Source: Novosphingobium sp. SCN 66-18
GTDB taxonomy: Bacteria > Pseudomonadota > Alphaproteobacteria > Sphingomonadales > Sphingomonadaceae
Assembly (NCBI GenBank): GCA_001725355.1
Contig: MEGD01000009.1
Span: 62,001 to 126,000, forward strand
Length of the DNA stretch: 64,000 bases
Reading direction: 5' to 3'
Below the pieces are notes generated by a model. That model saw nothing but the letters and a program-made list of their open reading frames with translations, was not told the DNA's origin and ran no database searches. Numbering within the stretch: position 1 is the stretch's first letter; every line of letters starts with the position of its first letter. Both the position numbers and the translations under genes were made by a program. Shown in pieces: positions 25,342 through 34,723 of the stretch.

Positions 25342-26528
25342 GCGCAACCATCCTGTGCCTCAACGCCGGGTCTTCAAGCCTGAAGTTCGCGCTCTATGCC
25401 CGCGAAGGAACGGACGCGCGGCTGCTTGCCCATGGCAAGATCGAAGCCATCGGTCTTGCGCCGCACCTGATCGCGCGGGATGCCGCCGGCGTCACGCTCG
25501 CGGAACGGCGCTGGTCGCATGAGGACGGCGCGACGCATGAAACGCTGCTGGCGGACCTTCTCGACAGCGTTGAGGCGCATGTCGGACGGGAACTGGTGGC
25601 GGTGGGGCATCGCGTGGTTCATGGCGGCGTCGATTTCGCGGAACCGGCGCGGGTCACGGATGCCGTGCTGGACAAGCTCGACGCGCTGTGCCCGCTGGCG
25701 CCGCTGCACCAGCCGCACAACCTTGCGGCGATCCGCGCGGTGAAGGCGGCCCGGCCCCGGCTTGTGCAGGTGGCCTGCTTCGATACCGGCTTCCACCAGA
25801 CCCAGCCGCCCGTCGCCACGCGGCTGGCGCTGCCGCGCGCGCTGACCGGGCAAGGCGTGCGCCGCTATGGCTTCCACGGCATCTCCTACGAATATATCGC
25901 GCGCCGCCTGCGCGAGATCGATCCGGTGATGGCCGGGGGCCGCGTGATCGCGGCGCATCTCGGCAACGGCGCGAGCCTGTGCGCGATGAAGGGCGGGGTC
26001 AGCATCGATACGACGATGGGCTTCACCGCGCTTGACGGGCTGGTCATGGGCACGCGCTGCGGCACGATCGATCCGGGCGTGGTGCTCTATCTGTTCCAGC
26101 AGAAGGGCCTGGACGCGAAGGCGGTGGAGCACCTGCTCTACAGCGAGTCAGGGCTGCTCGGCGTTTCCGGCCTTTCGAGCGACATGCGCGACCTTGCCGC
26201 CAGCGACGATCCGCGCGCGGCGGAGGCGGTCGCACTGTTCGCCTATCGCGCGGCGCGGGAGGCGGGGGCGCTGGCGTGCTCGCTCGAGGGGCTGGACGGG
26301 ATCGTGTTCACCGCCGGAATCGGAGAGAACGCGGCGGATGTACGCGCGATGGTCTGCGCGCGGCTGGGCTGGCTGGGCGTGACGATCGATCCGCAGGCCA
26401 ACGCGGCCCATGCGCCGCTTATCAGCACGGCCGGCAGCGCGGTGAAGGTCCGCGTGATCCCGACGGATGAGGAACGCATGATCGCGCTCCACACGCTCGA
26501 ACTGCTGGCTTCGGCAAAGGAGGCATGA
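25338..26528 (+). CDS. ackA: Acetate/propionate-family kinase
   Basis: This 396-residue enzyme converts acyl-phosphate and ADP to a carboxylate and ATP. Family motifs are intact: LNAGSSSLKFALY, VGHRVVHGG, FDTGFHQT, HLGNGASLCAM, MGFTALDGLVMGTRCG and FTAGIGENAADVR. With the fused phosphotransacylase upstream it makes a two-step route from acyl-CoA to ATP. It starts by ATGA overlap and overlaps the next gene as well. Whether acetate, propionate or butyrate is favoured cannot be told from this reading. Confidence 0.93.
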   Translation: MSATILCLNAGSSSLKFALYAREGTDARLLAHGKIEAIGLAPHLIARDAAGVTLAERRWSHEDGATHETLLADLLDSVEAHVGRELVAVGHRVVHGGVDFAEPARVTDAVLDKLDALCPLAPLHQPHNLAAIRAVKAARPRLVQVACFDTGFHQTQPPVATRLALPRALTGQGVRRYGFHGISYEYIARRLREIDPVMAGGRVIAAHLGNGASLCAMKGGVSIDTTMGFTALDGLVMGTRCGTIDPGVVLYLFQQKGLDAKAVEHLLYSESGLLGVSGLSSDMRDLAASDDPRAAEAVALFAYRAAREAGALACSLEGLDGIVFTAGIGENAADVRAMVCARLGWLGVTIDPQANAAHAPLISTAGSAVKVRVIPTDEERMIALHTLELLASAKEA

Positions 26529-27301
26529 TGGCGCCGCTGGTCGATCTTTCCGGCAAGCGCGGGCTGGTGGTGGGAATCGCCAACGAACACAGCATCGCGG
26601 CTGGCTGCGCACAGGCGTTTCGCGATTGCGGGGCACGTCTGGCGGCAACCTATCTCAACGAGAAGGCAAAGCCTTTCGTCCAGCCGGTTGCGGATGCGCT
26701 GGGCGTGGAATGGCTGGCGCCGTGCGACGTGCGCGTGCCGGGCGAACTGGAGGCGCTGTTCGCGCGTGTGGCGGCCGAATGGGGCGGGCTCGATTTCCTG
26801 CTCCATTCGATCGCCTTCGCGCCCAAGGAGGATCTGCACGGGCGCGTCATCGACAGTTCGGCCGAAGGCTTCGAGGTGGCGATGGATGTTTCCTGCCACA
26901 GCTTCCTGCGGATGGCGCGGCTCGCCGAACCGCTGATGCCGCAAGGCGGCTGCCTGCTGTGCGTGACGTTCTACGGTTCGGAGCGCGTGGTGCGGCATTA
27001 CAACCTGATGGGGCCGGTCAAGGCCGCGCTGGAAAGCGCCACGCGCTATGTTGCGGCCGAACTGGGGCCGAAGGGCATTCGCGCGCACGCCATCTCGCCG
27101 GGGCCGATCGCGACGCGCGCCGCCAGCGGGATCGACCGGTTCGACGAACTGCTCGACCGCGCCGCGTCCGAAGTGCCTGAAGGCCAGCTTGTCGACATAG
27201 CCGACGTTGGCGCGCTGGCGGCGTTCCTTGCCAGCGACGCGGCGCGGCGGATTACCGGCACCGTCATTCCGGTCGACAGCGGCCAGCACCTGATGGCCTG
27301 A
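26525..27301 (+). CDS. fabI: Enoyl-ACP reductase-like protein (FabI family)
   Basis: This 258-residue SDR has the FabI cofactor motif GIANEHSIAAGCA and the catalytic pattern Y-x6-K (YNLMGPVK), plus LLHSIAFAPKEDLHG. FabI reduces enoyl-ACP with NADH in fatty acid synthesis. In this operon it more likely serves as a secondary enoyl-thioester reductase tied to the PHA/phosphotransacylase module, since housekeeping FabI genes are usually elsewhere. The ATG overlaps the kinase stop. Confidence 0.88.
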   Translation: MMAPLVDLSGKRGLVVGIANEHSIAAGCAQAFRDCGARLAATYLNEKAKPFVQPVADALGVEWLAPCDVRVPGELEALFARVAAEWGGLDFLLHSIAFAPKEDLHGRVIDSSAEGFEVAMDVSCHSFLRMARLAEPLMPQGGCLLCVTFYGSERVVRHYNLMGPVKAALESATRYVAAELGPKGIRAHAISPGPIATRAASGIDRFDELLDRAASEVPEGQLVDIADVGALAAFLASDAARRITGTVIPVDSGQHLMA

Positions 27302-27352
27302 CATGGTTTCGCCCTTATTTCCCGTCGTTTCGCCGCCCCGGAGGCCCGTTCA

Positions 27353-28330
27353 ATGAAGCGTCTTGTTCGCCGGATCGTGCCGGCGGTGATCGTCGTCCTG
27401 CTGGCGGCGGGCCTTTACTCGTGGTGGCAGGCGACGCGCGGCAGCGATCTTCCCGATGGCATCGTGCGCGGCAACGGGCGCATCGAAATGACGCGGACCG
27501 ATGTGGCGGTGAAGTATCCGGGGCGCCTCGTGGCCCTGCGCGTGCAGGAAGGGGACCTTGTCCACGCGGGCGACGTGATCGCCGAGGAGGACGCGGCGGA
27601 CACGCTGGCGCAGTTGCGCGGCGCGCGGGCGGCGCGTGATCGTGCGGCCGCCGCGGTGGAGAGGGCGGAAGGGGAACGCGCGGTTCGCGCCGGCCAGGCC
27701 CGTCTGGCGGGAATCGATCTGCGCGAAACGGCGAAGCTGCGCGATCAGGCGATGGTCTCGCCGGTGGAACTGGAGCAGCGCCGCGTGGCGTTTGATACCG
27801 CGAGCGCGGGCGTCACGGCCGCGGGCGGCGGCGTGAGCGAAGCGCGCACCGCGATCGCGCAGGCCGACGCGCAGATCGCCCAGATCGACACCGTCCTTGC
27901 CGACCTGAAGATCAGGGCGCCGGGGCCGGGCCGTGTCGAATACCGCATCGTCGAGCCGGGAACCGTGCTGCCGGCCGGGGGCAAGATCGTCTCGCTGGTC
28001 AATCCCGAGGACGTCTACCTCACGATTTTCCTGCCCGCCGAAACCGTGGCGCGGCTCAGGATCGGTGACGAGGCGCGGGTGCTGCCGGAAGGTTTCGACA
28101 CGGCGATCCCGGCGCGGATCGGTTTCATCGCGCCCGATGCGCAGTTCACGCCCAAGTTCGTCGAAACGAAGAGCGAGCGCGAGAAGCTGTCCTATCGCGT
28201 CAAGCTGCGCATCCCGGCGGACGTGGCGCGCGGTCTCGATGGCAGGCTCAAGGCGGGGATGACCGCCGATGGCTTCGTCAGGACCGATCCCCGCCAGGCC
28301 TGGCCATCGTTCAAGCCCCGGAAACCGTGA
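27353..28330 (+). CDS. HlyD-family membrane fusion protein (efflux adaptor)
   Basis: This 325-residue periplasmic adaptor is anchored by one N-terminal membrane segment (IVPAVIVVLLAAGLYSWW). A biotinyl-lipoyl-like domain (VKYPGRLVALRVQEGDLVHAG), a helical hairpin and a beta-barrel region (RIRAPGPGRVEYRIVEPGTV-like) follow. It resembles YhiI-type adaptors and bridges the ABC transporter to the outer-membrane channel encoded downstream. GGAGG lies nine bases before the ATG. It is the first gene of the four-gene efflux operon. Confidence 0.92.
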   Translation: MKRLVRRIVPAVIVVLLAAGLYSWWQATRGSDLPDGIVRGNGRIEMTRTDVAVKYPGRLVALRVQEGDLVHAGDVIAEEDAADTLAQLRGARAARDRAAAAVERAEGERAVRAGQARLAGIDLRETAKLRDQAMVSPVELEQRRVAFDTASAGVTAAGGGVSEARTAIAQADAQIAQIDTVLADLKIRAPGPGRVEYRIVEPGTVLPAGGKIVSLVNPEDVYLTIFLPAETVARLRIGDEARVLPEGFDTAIPARIGFIAPDAQFTPKFVETKSEREKLSYRVKLRIPADVARGLDGRLKAGMTADGFVRTDPRQAWPSFKPRKP

Positions 28331-31083
28331 TCGTGGCGGTCGACCGCGCCCCGGACGAACGGGAGCCGGCGGCTATCGACGTCGTCGGGGTGACGCATCG
28401 CTATGGCGCGGTGCTGGCGCTCGACGACGTATCCCTGCGCCTGCCGAAAGGGGAGGCGATCGCGCTGGTCGGCCCCGATGGCGTCGGCAAGTCGTCGCTG
28501 CTGGGGCTGGTCGCCGGGGTCCGGAAGTTGCAGCGGGGGCGCCTGTCGGTGCTGGGGCTTGACCTTTCGCAGGCGGAAGGACGCGACCGGTTCCTGTCGC
28601 GCGTGGCCTATATGCCGCAGGGGCTGGGGCGGAACCTCTACCCGACGCTGACCGTGGCCGAGAACATCGATTTCTTCGGCCGCCTGTTCGGGCTGGATGC
28701 CGCCGAGCGCGCCGCGCATATGCGGCGGCTGCTCGATGCGACCGGTCTGGCGCCCTTTCCCGACCGGCCGGCGGGAAAGCTTTCCGGCGGCATGAAGCAG
28801 AAGCTGGGGCTGTGCTGCGCGCTGGTCCACGATCCCGACCTGCTCGTCCTCGACGAGCCGACGACCGGGGTCGATCCCCTGTCGCGCCGCCAGTTCTGGG
28901 AACTGGTCGATGCGCTGCGCGCCGAGCGGCCCGCGCTCACCGTGCTGGTGTCGACCGCCTATATGGAGGAAGCCGAACGCTTCGACCATCTCGTCGCCAT
29001 GGACGCGGGCCGCGTGATCGCGCAGGGGCGCACGCGCGCAATCATGGAGCAAGCCGGCGCGGATACGCTGGAGGAGGCCTATATCCGGCTGCTGCCCGAG
29101 GCGCGGCGGCCCTCGCAGGAAGTGCTGGCGGTGGCGCCGTGGCGTGACGAGGGCGGCGCTCCCGCGATCGAGGCGCACGATCTTGTCCGTCAATTCGGCG
29201 ATTTCATCGCGGTCGATCACGTCAACTTCCGCATCGGCAAGGGCGAAATCTTCGGTTTCCTCGGCTCGAACGGCTGCGGCAAGACGACCACGATGAAAAT
29301 GCTGACCGGCCTGCTCGACGCGACCAGCGGGGCCGCCCGGCTGTTCGGCAAGACGATCACGCCCGGCGACATGACGACGCGGATGCGCGTGGGCTACATG
29401 TCGCAGGCGTTCTCGCTCTACGAGGAGCTGACGGTGCGGCAGAATCTGGCGCTGCACGCGCGGCTCTACCGGGTGCCGCGCGCGGAGGCGGGACCGCTGG
29501 TGGAACGGGCAATGGCGGAGTTCGCGCTGGCCGACCATGCCGATACGCCGCCTTCCTCGCTGCCGCTGGGTATCCGGCAGCGGCTTCAGCTTGCCGCGGC
29601 CTGCCTTCACCGCCCGGAAGTGCTGATCCTCGACGAGCCGACCTCGGGCGTCGATCCGGCGGCCCGCGACATGTTCTGGCGCCACCTGATCCGCCTTTCG
29701 CGCGAAGAGGGCGTGACCATCTTCGTCTCGACCCATTTCATGAACGAGGCCGAGCGGTGCGACCGCATCTCGCTGATGCATCGCGGGAGAGTGCTGGCGG
29801 TCGGCGCGCCGGCCGACCTCGTTCGCGAACAGGGTGTGACGCGGCTGGAAGATGCGTTCATCGCGGTGCTGAGCGGCGATGCGGGCACTGCGCCGGCATT
29901 GCAGCCGGCCGATGTCGCCGGAGCGCCGCCTGCAGCGCCGCGCGCCGGTGGCCTTGGCCGCTGGTTCGCCTACGCCTGGGCCTTCGCGCGGCGCGAGGCG
30001 CTGGAACTGCTCCGAGACCGGACCCGGCTCGTCTTCGCGCTGGCTGGCCCGATGGCGCTTCTCTGCATCGCCGCGTTCAGCATCTCGTTCGATGTGCAGG
30101 ACATCCGCCTCGCCGTGCTCGACCACGATCGCACCGCGACAAGCCGCGATCTCGTCCGTCATTTCCAGGGCTCGCGCTATTTCCGGGAGATGCCGCCGCC
30201 ACAGGGCGATGCCGATGCGGAGCGGGGCTTGCGCGACGGGACGGTGCAACTCGTGCTCGACATTCCGCCGGGGTTCGGCCGCGACCTTGCCGCGGGGCGG
30301 CGGCCGGAGGTGGGCTTGCTCATCGACGGCGGAAGCCCGTTTCCGGCGTCCAACGCCCGCGCCTACGGCGAAGCGATCCTGACCGGCTATATCGCCGAGG
30401 TGCTTGCCGCGACGCCGGGCGCGCCGATAACCGGGCTGCCGCTCGGGATCGAGCCGCGTTTCATCTACAATCAGGAATTCCGCAGCATCTACGCGATCAC
30501 GCCGGGCGTGCTGATGCTCACGCTGATCCTGATCCCGGCGATGCTGACCGCGCTGGGCATCGTGCGGGAGAAGGAGATCGGCTCGATCACCAACTTCTAT
30601 GCCTCGCCCGCGAGCGGCGGGGCCTTCCTGCTTGGCAAGCAGGCGCCATACGTGGCGCTGGCGATGGTCAGCTTCGGCCTGCTGGTGACGACCATCGTCA
30701 CCGTGCTGGGCGTTCCGCTCCGTGGCTCGCTGCTGGCCCTGACCATCGGCGGGCTGCTGTTCCTGCTTGCCGCGACGGGGCTGGGCCTGATGATCTCCAC
30801 GTTCGTGCGCTCGCAGGTTTCCGCCATTTTCGCGACCTCGCTGATCTGCCTGATTCCGTCGGTCAATTTCTCCGGCCTGCTCTATCCGGTCTCGACGCTC
30901 GACGGCGGCAGCTACTGGATCGGCGTCGGTTTCCCCTCGTCGTGGTTCCAGATCGTCAGCCTGGGCACGTTCACCAAGGGGCTGGGCCTGGCGAGTTTCG
31001 CCGAACCCTATCTTGCGCTGGGCGGCTTCGCGCTTGCCTATGTTGTCGCCGCCCGCCTGATGCTGCGCGAGCAGGACGCATGA
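28327..31083 (+). CDS. Fused ABC transporter: two ATPase domains plus ABC-2 permease (RbbA/YhiH-like)
   Basis: This 918-residue protein has two nucleotide-binding domains and a membrane domain. Domain 1 has Walker A GPDGVGKSS and signature LSGGMKQK; domain 2 has Walker A GSNGCGKTT, a variant signature LPLGIRQR and Walker B LILDEPTSGVD. From about residue 545 there is an ABC-2 permease with six hydrophobic segments. The start is a GTG at 28327 overlapping the adaptor stop. The variant signature is characteristic of this family, not a defect. It probably exports a drug or small hydrophobic compound. Confidence 0.92.
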   Translation: MIVAVDRAPDEREPAAIDVVGVTHRYGAVLALDDVSLRLPKGEAIALVGPDGVGKSSLLGLVAGVRKLQRGRLSVLGLDLSQAEGRDRFLSRVAYMPQGLGRNLYPTLTVAENIDFFGRLFGLDAAERAAHMRRLLDATGLAPFPDRPAGKLSGGMKQKLGLCCALVHDPDLLVLDEPTTGVDPLSRRQFWELVDALRAERPALTVLVSTAYMEEAERFDHLVAMDAGRVIAQGRTRAIMEQAGADTLEEAYIRLLPEARRPSQEVLAVAPWRDEGGAPAIEAHDLVRQFGDFIAVDHVNFRIGKGEIFGFLGSNGCGKTTTMKMLTGLLDATSGAARLFGKTITPGDMTTRMRVGYMSQAFSLYEELTVRQNLALHARLYRVPRAEAGPLVERAMAEFALADHADTPPSSLPLGIRQRLQLAAACLHRPEVLILDEPTSGVDPAARDMFWRHLIRLSREEGVTIFVSTHFMNEAERCDRISLMHRGRVLAVGAPADLVREQGVTRLEDAFIAVLSGDAGTAPALQPADVAGAPPAAPRAGGLGRWFAYAWAFARREALELLRDRTRLVFALAGPMALLCIAAFSISFDVQDIRLAVLDHDRTATSRDLVRHFQGSRYFREMPPPQGDADAERGLRDGTVQLVLDIPPGFGRDLAAGRRPEVGLLIDGGSPFPASNARAYGEAILTGYIAEVLAATPGAPITGLPLGIEPRFIYNQEFRSIYAITPGVLMLTLILIPAMLTALGIVREKEIGSITNFYASPASGGAFLLGKQAPYVALAMVSFGLLVTTIVTVLGVPLRGSLLALTIGGLLFLLAATGLGLMISTFVRSQVSAIFATSLICLIPSVNFSGLLYPVSTLDGGSYWIGVGFPSSWFQIVSLGTFTKGLGLASFAEPYLALGGFALAYVVAARLMLREQDA

Positions 31084-32207
31084 GGCGCTGGATTCTCAAC
31101 GTCTGGCTGCTCGGCGCGAAGGAACTGCGCAGCCTGATGAAGGACGTGACGCTGGCCCTGCTGATCGTGTTCGCCTTCACCGGGGCCATCGTCGTCGTCG
31201 CCAACGGGGTGAAGGCCGAAGTCTCCAACGCCTCGGTCGCGATCATCGACAACGATCGCTCCGAACTTTCGCGCCAGTTGCGCGATGCGGTGCGGGCGCC
31301 CTATTTCAAGCCGCCCGAAGACATCGCCCGCGCCGATGTGGCGCCGGCGATGGACGCCAGCCGCTATATCTTCGTAATCGAGATTCCCGAACGCTTCCAG
31401 GCCGATGTCCTGGCCGGGCGCGCGCCTTCGGTGCAATTGCTCGTCGATGCCACGGCGATGACGCAGGCCGGGCTTGGCGCTTCGTATTTCCAGCAGATCT
31501 TCGCGCAGGAGACGCTGGAGTTCCTCCGCGCGCGGGGGCTGATGGAACAGTTGCCGCTGCGCGTGACGAGCCGCATCCGCTTCAATCCCAACGCGACCTC
31601 CGCATGGTACACCTCGGTCATGCAGATCGTCACCGATGTCACCGTGCTGGCGATCATCCTCGTCGGGGCGGCGGTGATCCGCGAGCGGGAACACGGTACG
31701 ATCGAGCACCTGCTGGTCATGCCGGTCCGCGCCAGCGAGATCGCCTTCGCCAAGATCCTGGCCAACGGTTTCGTCATTCTTGTCGCGTCGGTCGCCTCGC
31801 TGTGGTTCGTGGTCCATGGGGCGCTGGACGTTCCGCTGGCGGGGTCGCTGGCCCTGTTCGCCGGCTCGATGCTGATCTATCTGTTCTCGGTGACCGCGCT
31901 TGGCATGTGGATGGCCACGATGGCGCCAAGCATGCCGCAATTCGGCCTTTTCGCGGTGCCGGTCTATGCGATCGCCTATCTGCTGTCCGGAGCGGCCACG
32001 CCATTGGAAAGCATGCCGCCGACGATCAAGGCGCTGGCGGAGTGCCTGCCGACGACGCAGTTCGTCACGCTGTCGAAGGCGATCCTCTATCGCGGCGCGG
32101 GCATGGACGTGATCTGGCCGGAACTGGCGCTGATCTGCGGCTGGGGTGCGTTGTTCGTAACGCTGGCCGTGCAGCGTTTCCGCGCGATGCTGGCGCGGCA
32201 GGGGTGA
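31080..32207 (+). CDS. ABC-2 type permease (YhhJ-like)
   Basis: This 375-residue inner-membrane protein has an N-terminal membrane segment, a large periplasmic loop (VAIIDNDRSELSRQLRDAV) and five C-terminal segments, with IREREHGTIEHLLVMPV typical of ABC-2 permeases. It pairs with the permease domain of the fused ABC protein. It starts by ATGA overlap. Confidence 0.9.
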   Translation: MRRWILNVWLLGAKELRSLMKDVTLALLIVFAFTGAIVVVANGVKAEVSNASVAIIDNDRSELSRQLRDAVRAPYFKPPEDIARADVAPAMDASRYIFVIEIPERFQADVLAGRAPSVQLLVDATAMTQAGLGASYFQQIFAQETLEFLRARGLMEQLPLRVTSRIRFNPNATSAWYTSVMQIVTDVTVLAIILVGAAVIREREHGTIEHLLVMPVRASEIAFAKILANGFVILVASVASLWFVVHGALDVPLAGSLALFAGSMLIYLFSVTALGMWMATMAPSMPQFGLFAVPVYAIAYLLSGAATPLESMPPTIKALAECLPTTQFVTLSKAILYRGAGMDVIWPELALICGWGALFVTLAVQRFRAMLARQG

Positions 32208-32226
32208 TATGCGGGGACGATCGAAG

Positions 32227-33666
32227 ATGAAGGCGCTTGCACTTCCGCTGCTTGCGATGCTGCCGCTGGCGGCGTGCGTGGCCCCGCCGCCGGCCCTGCC
32301 GCCCGTCGCTCCCGTGGCCGCGCCCGCGCGGTTCGATGCCCCGCAAGCGAACGGGGAAGGCAATGCCGATGCGCGGACCGACGACGTGCGGCGCTGGTGG
32401 ACGGCCTGGGGCGATCCTGCGCTCGATCGGCTGGTGGAGCGCGCGCTGACCGCCAACCACGACATCCGCATCGCGCGCGCCAATGTCGCGGCGGCGCGGG
32501 CGATGGTCGCCGTCGCCGAATCCGCGCTCTATCCGACGGTGGCCGCGCATGGCGCCGCGTTCGGAACCGTCAGCGACGGCGGGCTGGATGGGGCGCTGGG
32601 GACGCTGGTGTCGTCGCTGCCCGGCGCCGGCAACGGCGTGACCGGCGGAGGGTACGCCGTCGGCCTGGGCGCGAGCTGGGAACCGGACGTGTTCGGCGGA
32701 CGCCACGCCGATGTCGCCGCCGCGCGCGCGCTTGCGCTGGGCACGGCCGAGACCGAGGCCGGCGCGCGGCTGCTGGTGGTCGGCGATGTCGTCGAGAACT
32801 ACCAGCAGTTGCAGGGCCTGCGTCGACGGCTGGCGCTGCTGGATGCCAGCGTGGCGACCGCCGGGCGCCTTGTCGCCTATGCCGGGGCGAGAATGCGTTC
32901 GGGGTCGGCGACCGCCGCCGATGTCAGCAAGGCCCGTGCCGCGCTGGAGACCTTGCGGGCCGGCCGTGCCCCGATCGAGGCCTTGATCGACGTGCGCCGC
33001 CGCCGGTTGGCGGTACTGGCCGGAGGGACGCCCCAACAGGCGGTGGAGGCCGGCCCCGCCGATGGCCTGACCGTGCCGCCGCCGCCCGGTGGGCAATTGC
33101 CCTCGACCGTGCTGGACCGCCGCCCGGACGTGCGCGCCGCCGCCTTCGCGGTCACGGCGCGCGCGGCGCGGTTGCGCAGCGCCAAGGCCGATCTTCTGCC
33201 GCGCTTCGGCATCCAGTTCCTTGGTCAGAACGGGCGGATCGATCTTGGCGGGCTGCCGGGCTTCGGCGGCACCGGCGGGCTGGCGGGCATCTCCGCCTGG
33301 GTGCCGGTATTCAACGCCGGCCGCCTCAGGGCGCGCGTGGCGACGGGCGATGCGGAACTGGCTGCGGCGATGGCCAGCCATGACAAGGCGGTGGTTACCG
33401 CGCTGGAGGAGGTGGAAGGCGCCTATGGCCTGCGCGCGGGATTCGATGGGCGGCTTGCGGGATTGCAGCAGGCGCTGGCGACTTCGACGCAACGCGCGGA
33501 TCAGGCCGACGCGCTCTATCGTGCCGGCCGCATGACGCTGGGCGATGTGTTGCAGGCGCGCCTTTCCGCGCTGTCGGACCAGGATGCGGTGGAGCAGGCG
33601 CGCATGGCGCAGGCCACGGCAACGGTTCAGCTCTTCCGCGCACTGGGCGGTGGATGGCAGGAGTAG
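32227..33666 (+). CDS. Outer-membrane efflux channel lipoprotein (NodT/OprM family)
   Basis: This protein of about 479 residues has a lipoprotein signal (MKALALPLLAMLPLAAC, lipobox LAAC) and two TolC-type repeats (RRWWTAWGDPALDRLVERAL; LPSTVLDRRPDVRAAAF). It completes the tripartite pump. I prefer the ATG at 32227, which puts the lipobox at a normal position, over the one at 32209. It ends 55 bases before the convergent LysR gene. The short gap holds only a weak 5-bp hairpin (33686-33704). Confidence 0.92.
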   Translation: MKALALPLLAMLPLAACVAPPPALPPVAPVAAPARFDAPQANGEGNADARTDDVRRWWTAWGDPALDRLVERALTANHDIRIARANVAAARAMVAVAESALYPTVAAHGAAFGTVSDGGLDGALGTLVSSLPGAGNGVTGGGYAVGLGASWEPDVFGGRHADVAAARALALGTAETEAGARLLVVGDVVENYQQLQGLRRRLALLDASVATAGRLVAYAGARMRSGSATAADVSKARAALETLRAGRAPIEALIDVRRRRLAVLAGGTPQQAVEAGPADGLTVPPPPGGQLPSTVLDRRPDVRAAAFAVTARAARLRSAKADLLPRFGIQFLGQNGRIDLGGLPGFGGTGGLAGISAWVPVFNAGRLRARVATGDAELAAAMASHDKAVVTALEEVEGAYGLRAGFDGRLAGLQQALATSTQRADQADALYRAGRMTLGDVLQARLSALSDQDAVEQARMAQATATVQLFRALGGGWQE

Positions 33667-33721
33667 GAACGCTGCCGTAGGACGACCGGGTGTCCCATGC
33701 CCGGAGCTCCGCTGCGTGGGT

Positions 33722-34618
33722 TCAGTCTCGCGGCACCCCATGCACGTCGCGGCTGATCGCGATGAGCTGGGCCAGTTCGGCTGAAATGTCGCCCATGCGA
33801 TGGATCATCATGATCGGCGAGCGCGCGGTGTTGTCGGCGATGGGGAGATAGGCCACGTCGTCACGCCGGAAGCGTTGCACCGATTCCGGGACGATGGTGA
33901 AGCCGGCATGGGCGGCGACAAGGCCGATCGCGGTCTGGAGCTCGCGCACTTCCTGCACGCCGCTTGGTTGCAGGCCGGCGTCGTGGAAGATGCTGAAGAC
34001 CTGGTCGGCATAGCTCGGGCGGGCCGGCCGCGGATAGGCGATCAGGGTCTGCCCGACGAGGTCTTCCAGATGGACAGGGCGCCGCGCCAGGGCGAGGGGG
34101 TGATCGGCTGGAACGGCTGCCAGCAGCCTCTCCTCGGCCAGCACGATTCGGCGGATGGCCGGGTCCTCGAAGCGCAATCGCCCGAAGCCGGCGTCGATGC
34201 GTCCTTCCTTCAGCGCCGCGATCTGTTCGGTCGTGGTGCATTCGAGGACGGAAACCTCCACATTGGTGGCGCGGTCGCGGAACAGGCGGATCACTTCGGG
34301 CAGGGGGCCGAACAGGATGGAACCGACGAAGCCGATCACGAACCGCCGCTGCCCGTGCCCGGTGAAGCGGCGCATCATGTCGCGCAACTGGTCGACGCCC
34401 GCCAGCAGCGGCACGGCATGTTCGTAAAGCAGCCGCCCGGCCTCGGTCAGCCGCACGGGGCGGGAATCGCGGTCGAAGAGGTCGGCGCCGATTTCCTCCT
34501 CCAGTTGCCGGATCTGCCGGCTGAGCGGCGGCTGCGCCACGTTGAGCAGTTCCGCCGCGCGCGTGAAGTTCTGTTCGTTGGCTACGGCGACGAAATAGCG
34601 GAGGTGCCTCAGTTCCAT
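33722..34618 (-). CDS. catR: LysR-family regulator of the cat operon (CatR/CatM/BenM-like)
   Basis: This 298-residue protein has an N-terminal winged helix-turn-helix (MELRHLRYFVAVANEQNFTRAAELLNVAQPP split by residues) and a LysR effector domain. It is divergent from catB with about 105 bases between, which is the standard arrangement for cis,cis-muconate-responsive activators of the cat genes. A matching LysR box lies at 34622-34636, just before its own start. The symbol rests on sequence type and position; the ligand is inferred. Confidence 0.85.
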   Translation of the reverse strand: MELRHLRYFVAVANEQNFTRAAELLNVAQPPLSRQIRQLEEEIGADLFDRDSRPVRLTEAGRLLYEHAVPLLAGVDQLRDMMRRFTGHGQRRFVIGFVGSILFGPLPEVIRLFRDRATNVEVSVLECTTTEQIAALKEGRIDAGFGRLRFEDPAIRRIVLAEERLLAAVPADHPLALARRPVHLEDLVGQTLIAYPRPARPSYADQVFSIFHDAGLQPSGVQEVRELQTAIGLVAAHAGFTIVPESVQRFRRDDVAYLPIADNTARSPIMMIHRMGDISAELAQLIAISRDVHGVPRD

Positions 34619-34621
34619 ATC

Positions 34622-34636
34622 ATATCCAAAAGGTAT
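34622..34636. promoter_or_regulatory. LysR-type box between catR and catB
   Basis: ATATCCAAAAGGTAT fits ATAY-N7-GTAT and the T-N11-A rule, and ends with the same AAGGTAT half-site as 2945-2959. A second imperfect dyad, GGTA-N8-TACC (34632-34647), overlaps it. It lies four bases upstream of the catR start and about 90 bases upstream of catB, suitable for autoregulation and activation. Confidence 0.55.
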
Positions 34637-34723
34637 CGATCCGTACCGAGACGATCTTTCACGAACGCGGGGGGAGTCAATAGAAGAGCCGCAATATATG
34701 GCGGTTGGGAAAGGATTCGGCCT

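Noticed and set aside
29290-29700. Second ATPase domain of the fused ABC protein seemed to have a broken signature (LPLGIRQR)
   Set aside because: This variant is typical for the second domain of RbbA/YhiH-type proteins, and Walker A and B are intact.
33800-34723. N-terminal extension of catB by about 300 codons
   Set aside because: The extra stretch is antisense to the LysR gene and lacks any domain; the TTG at 34724 gives the normal family length.
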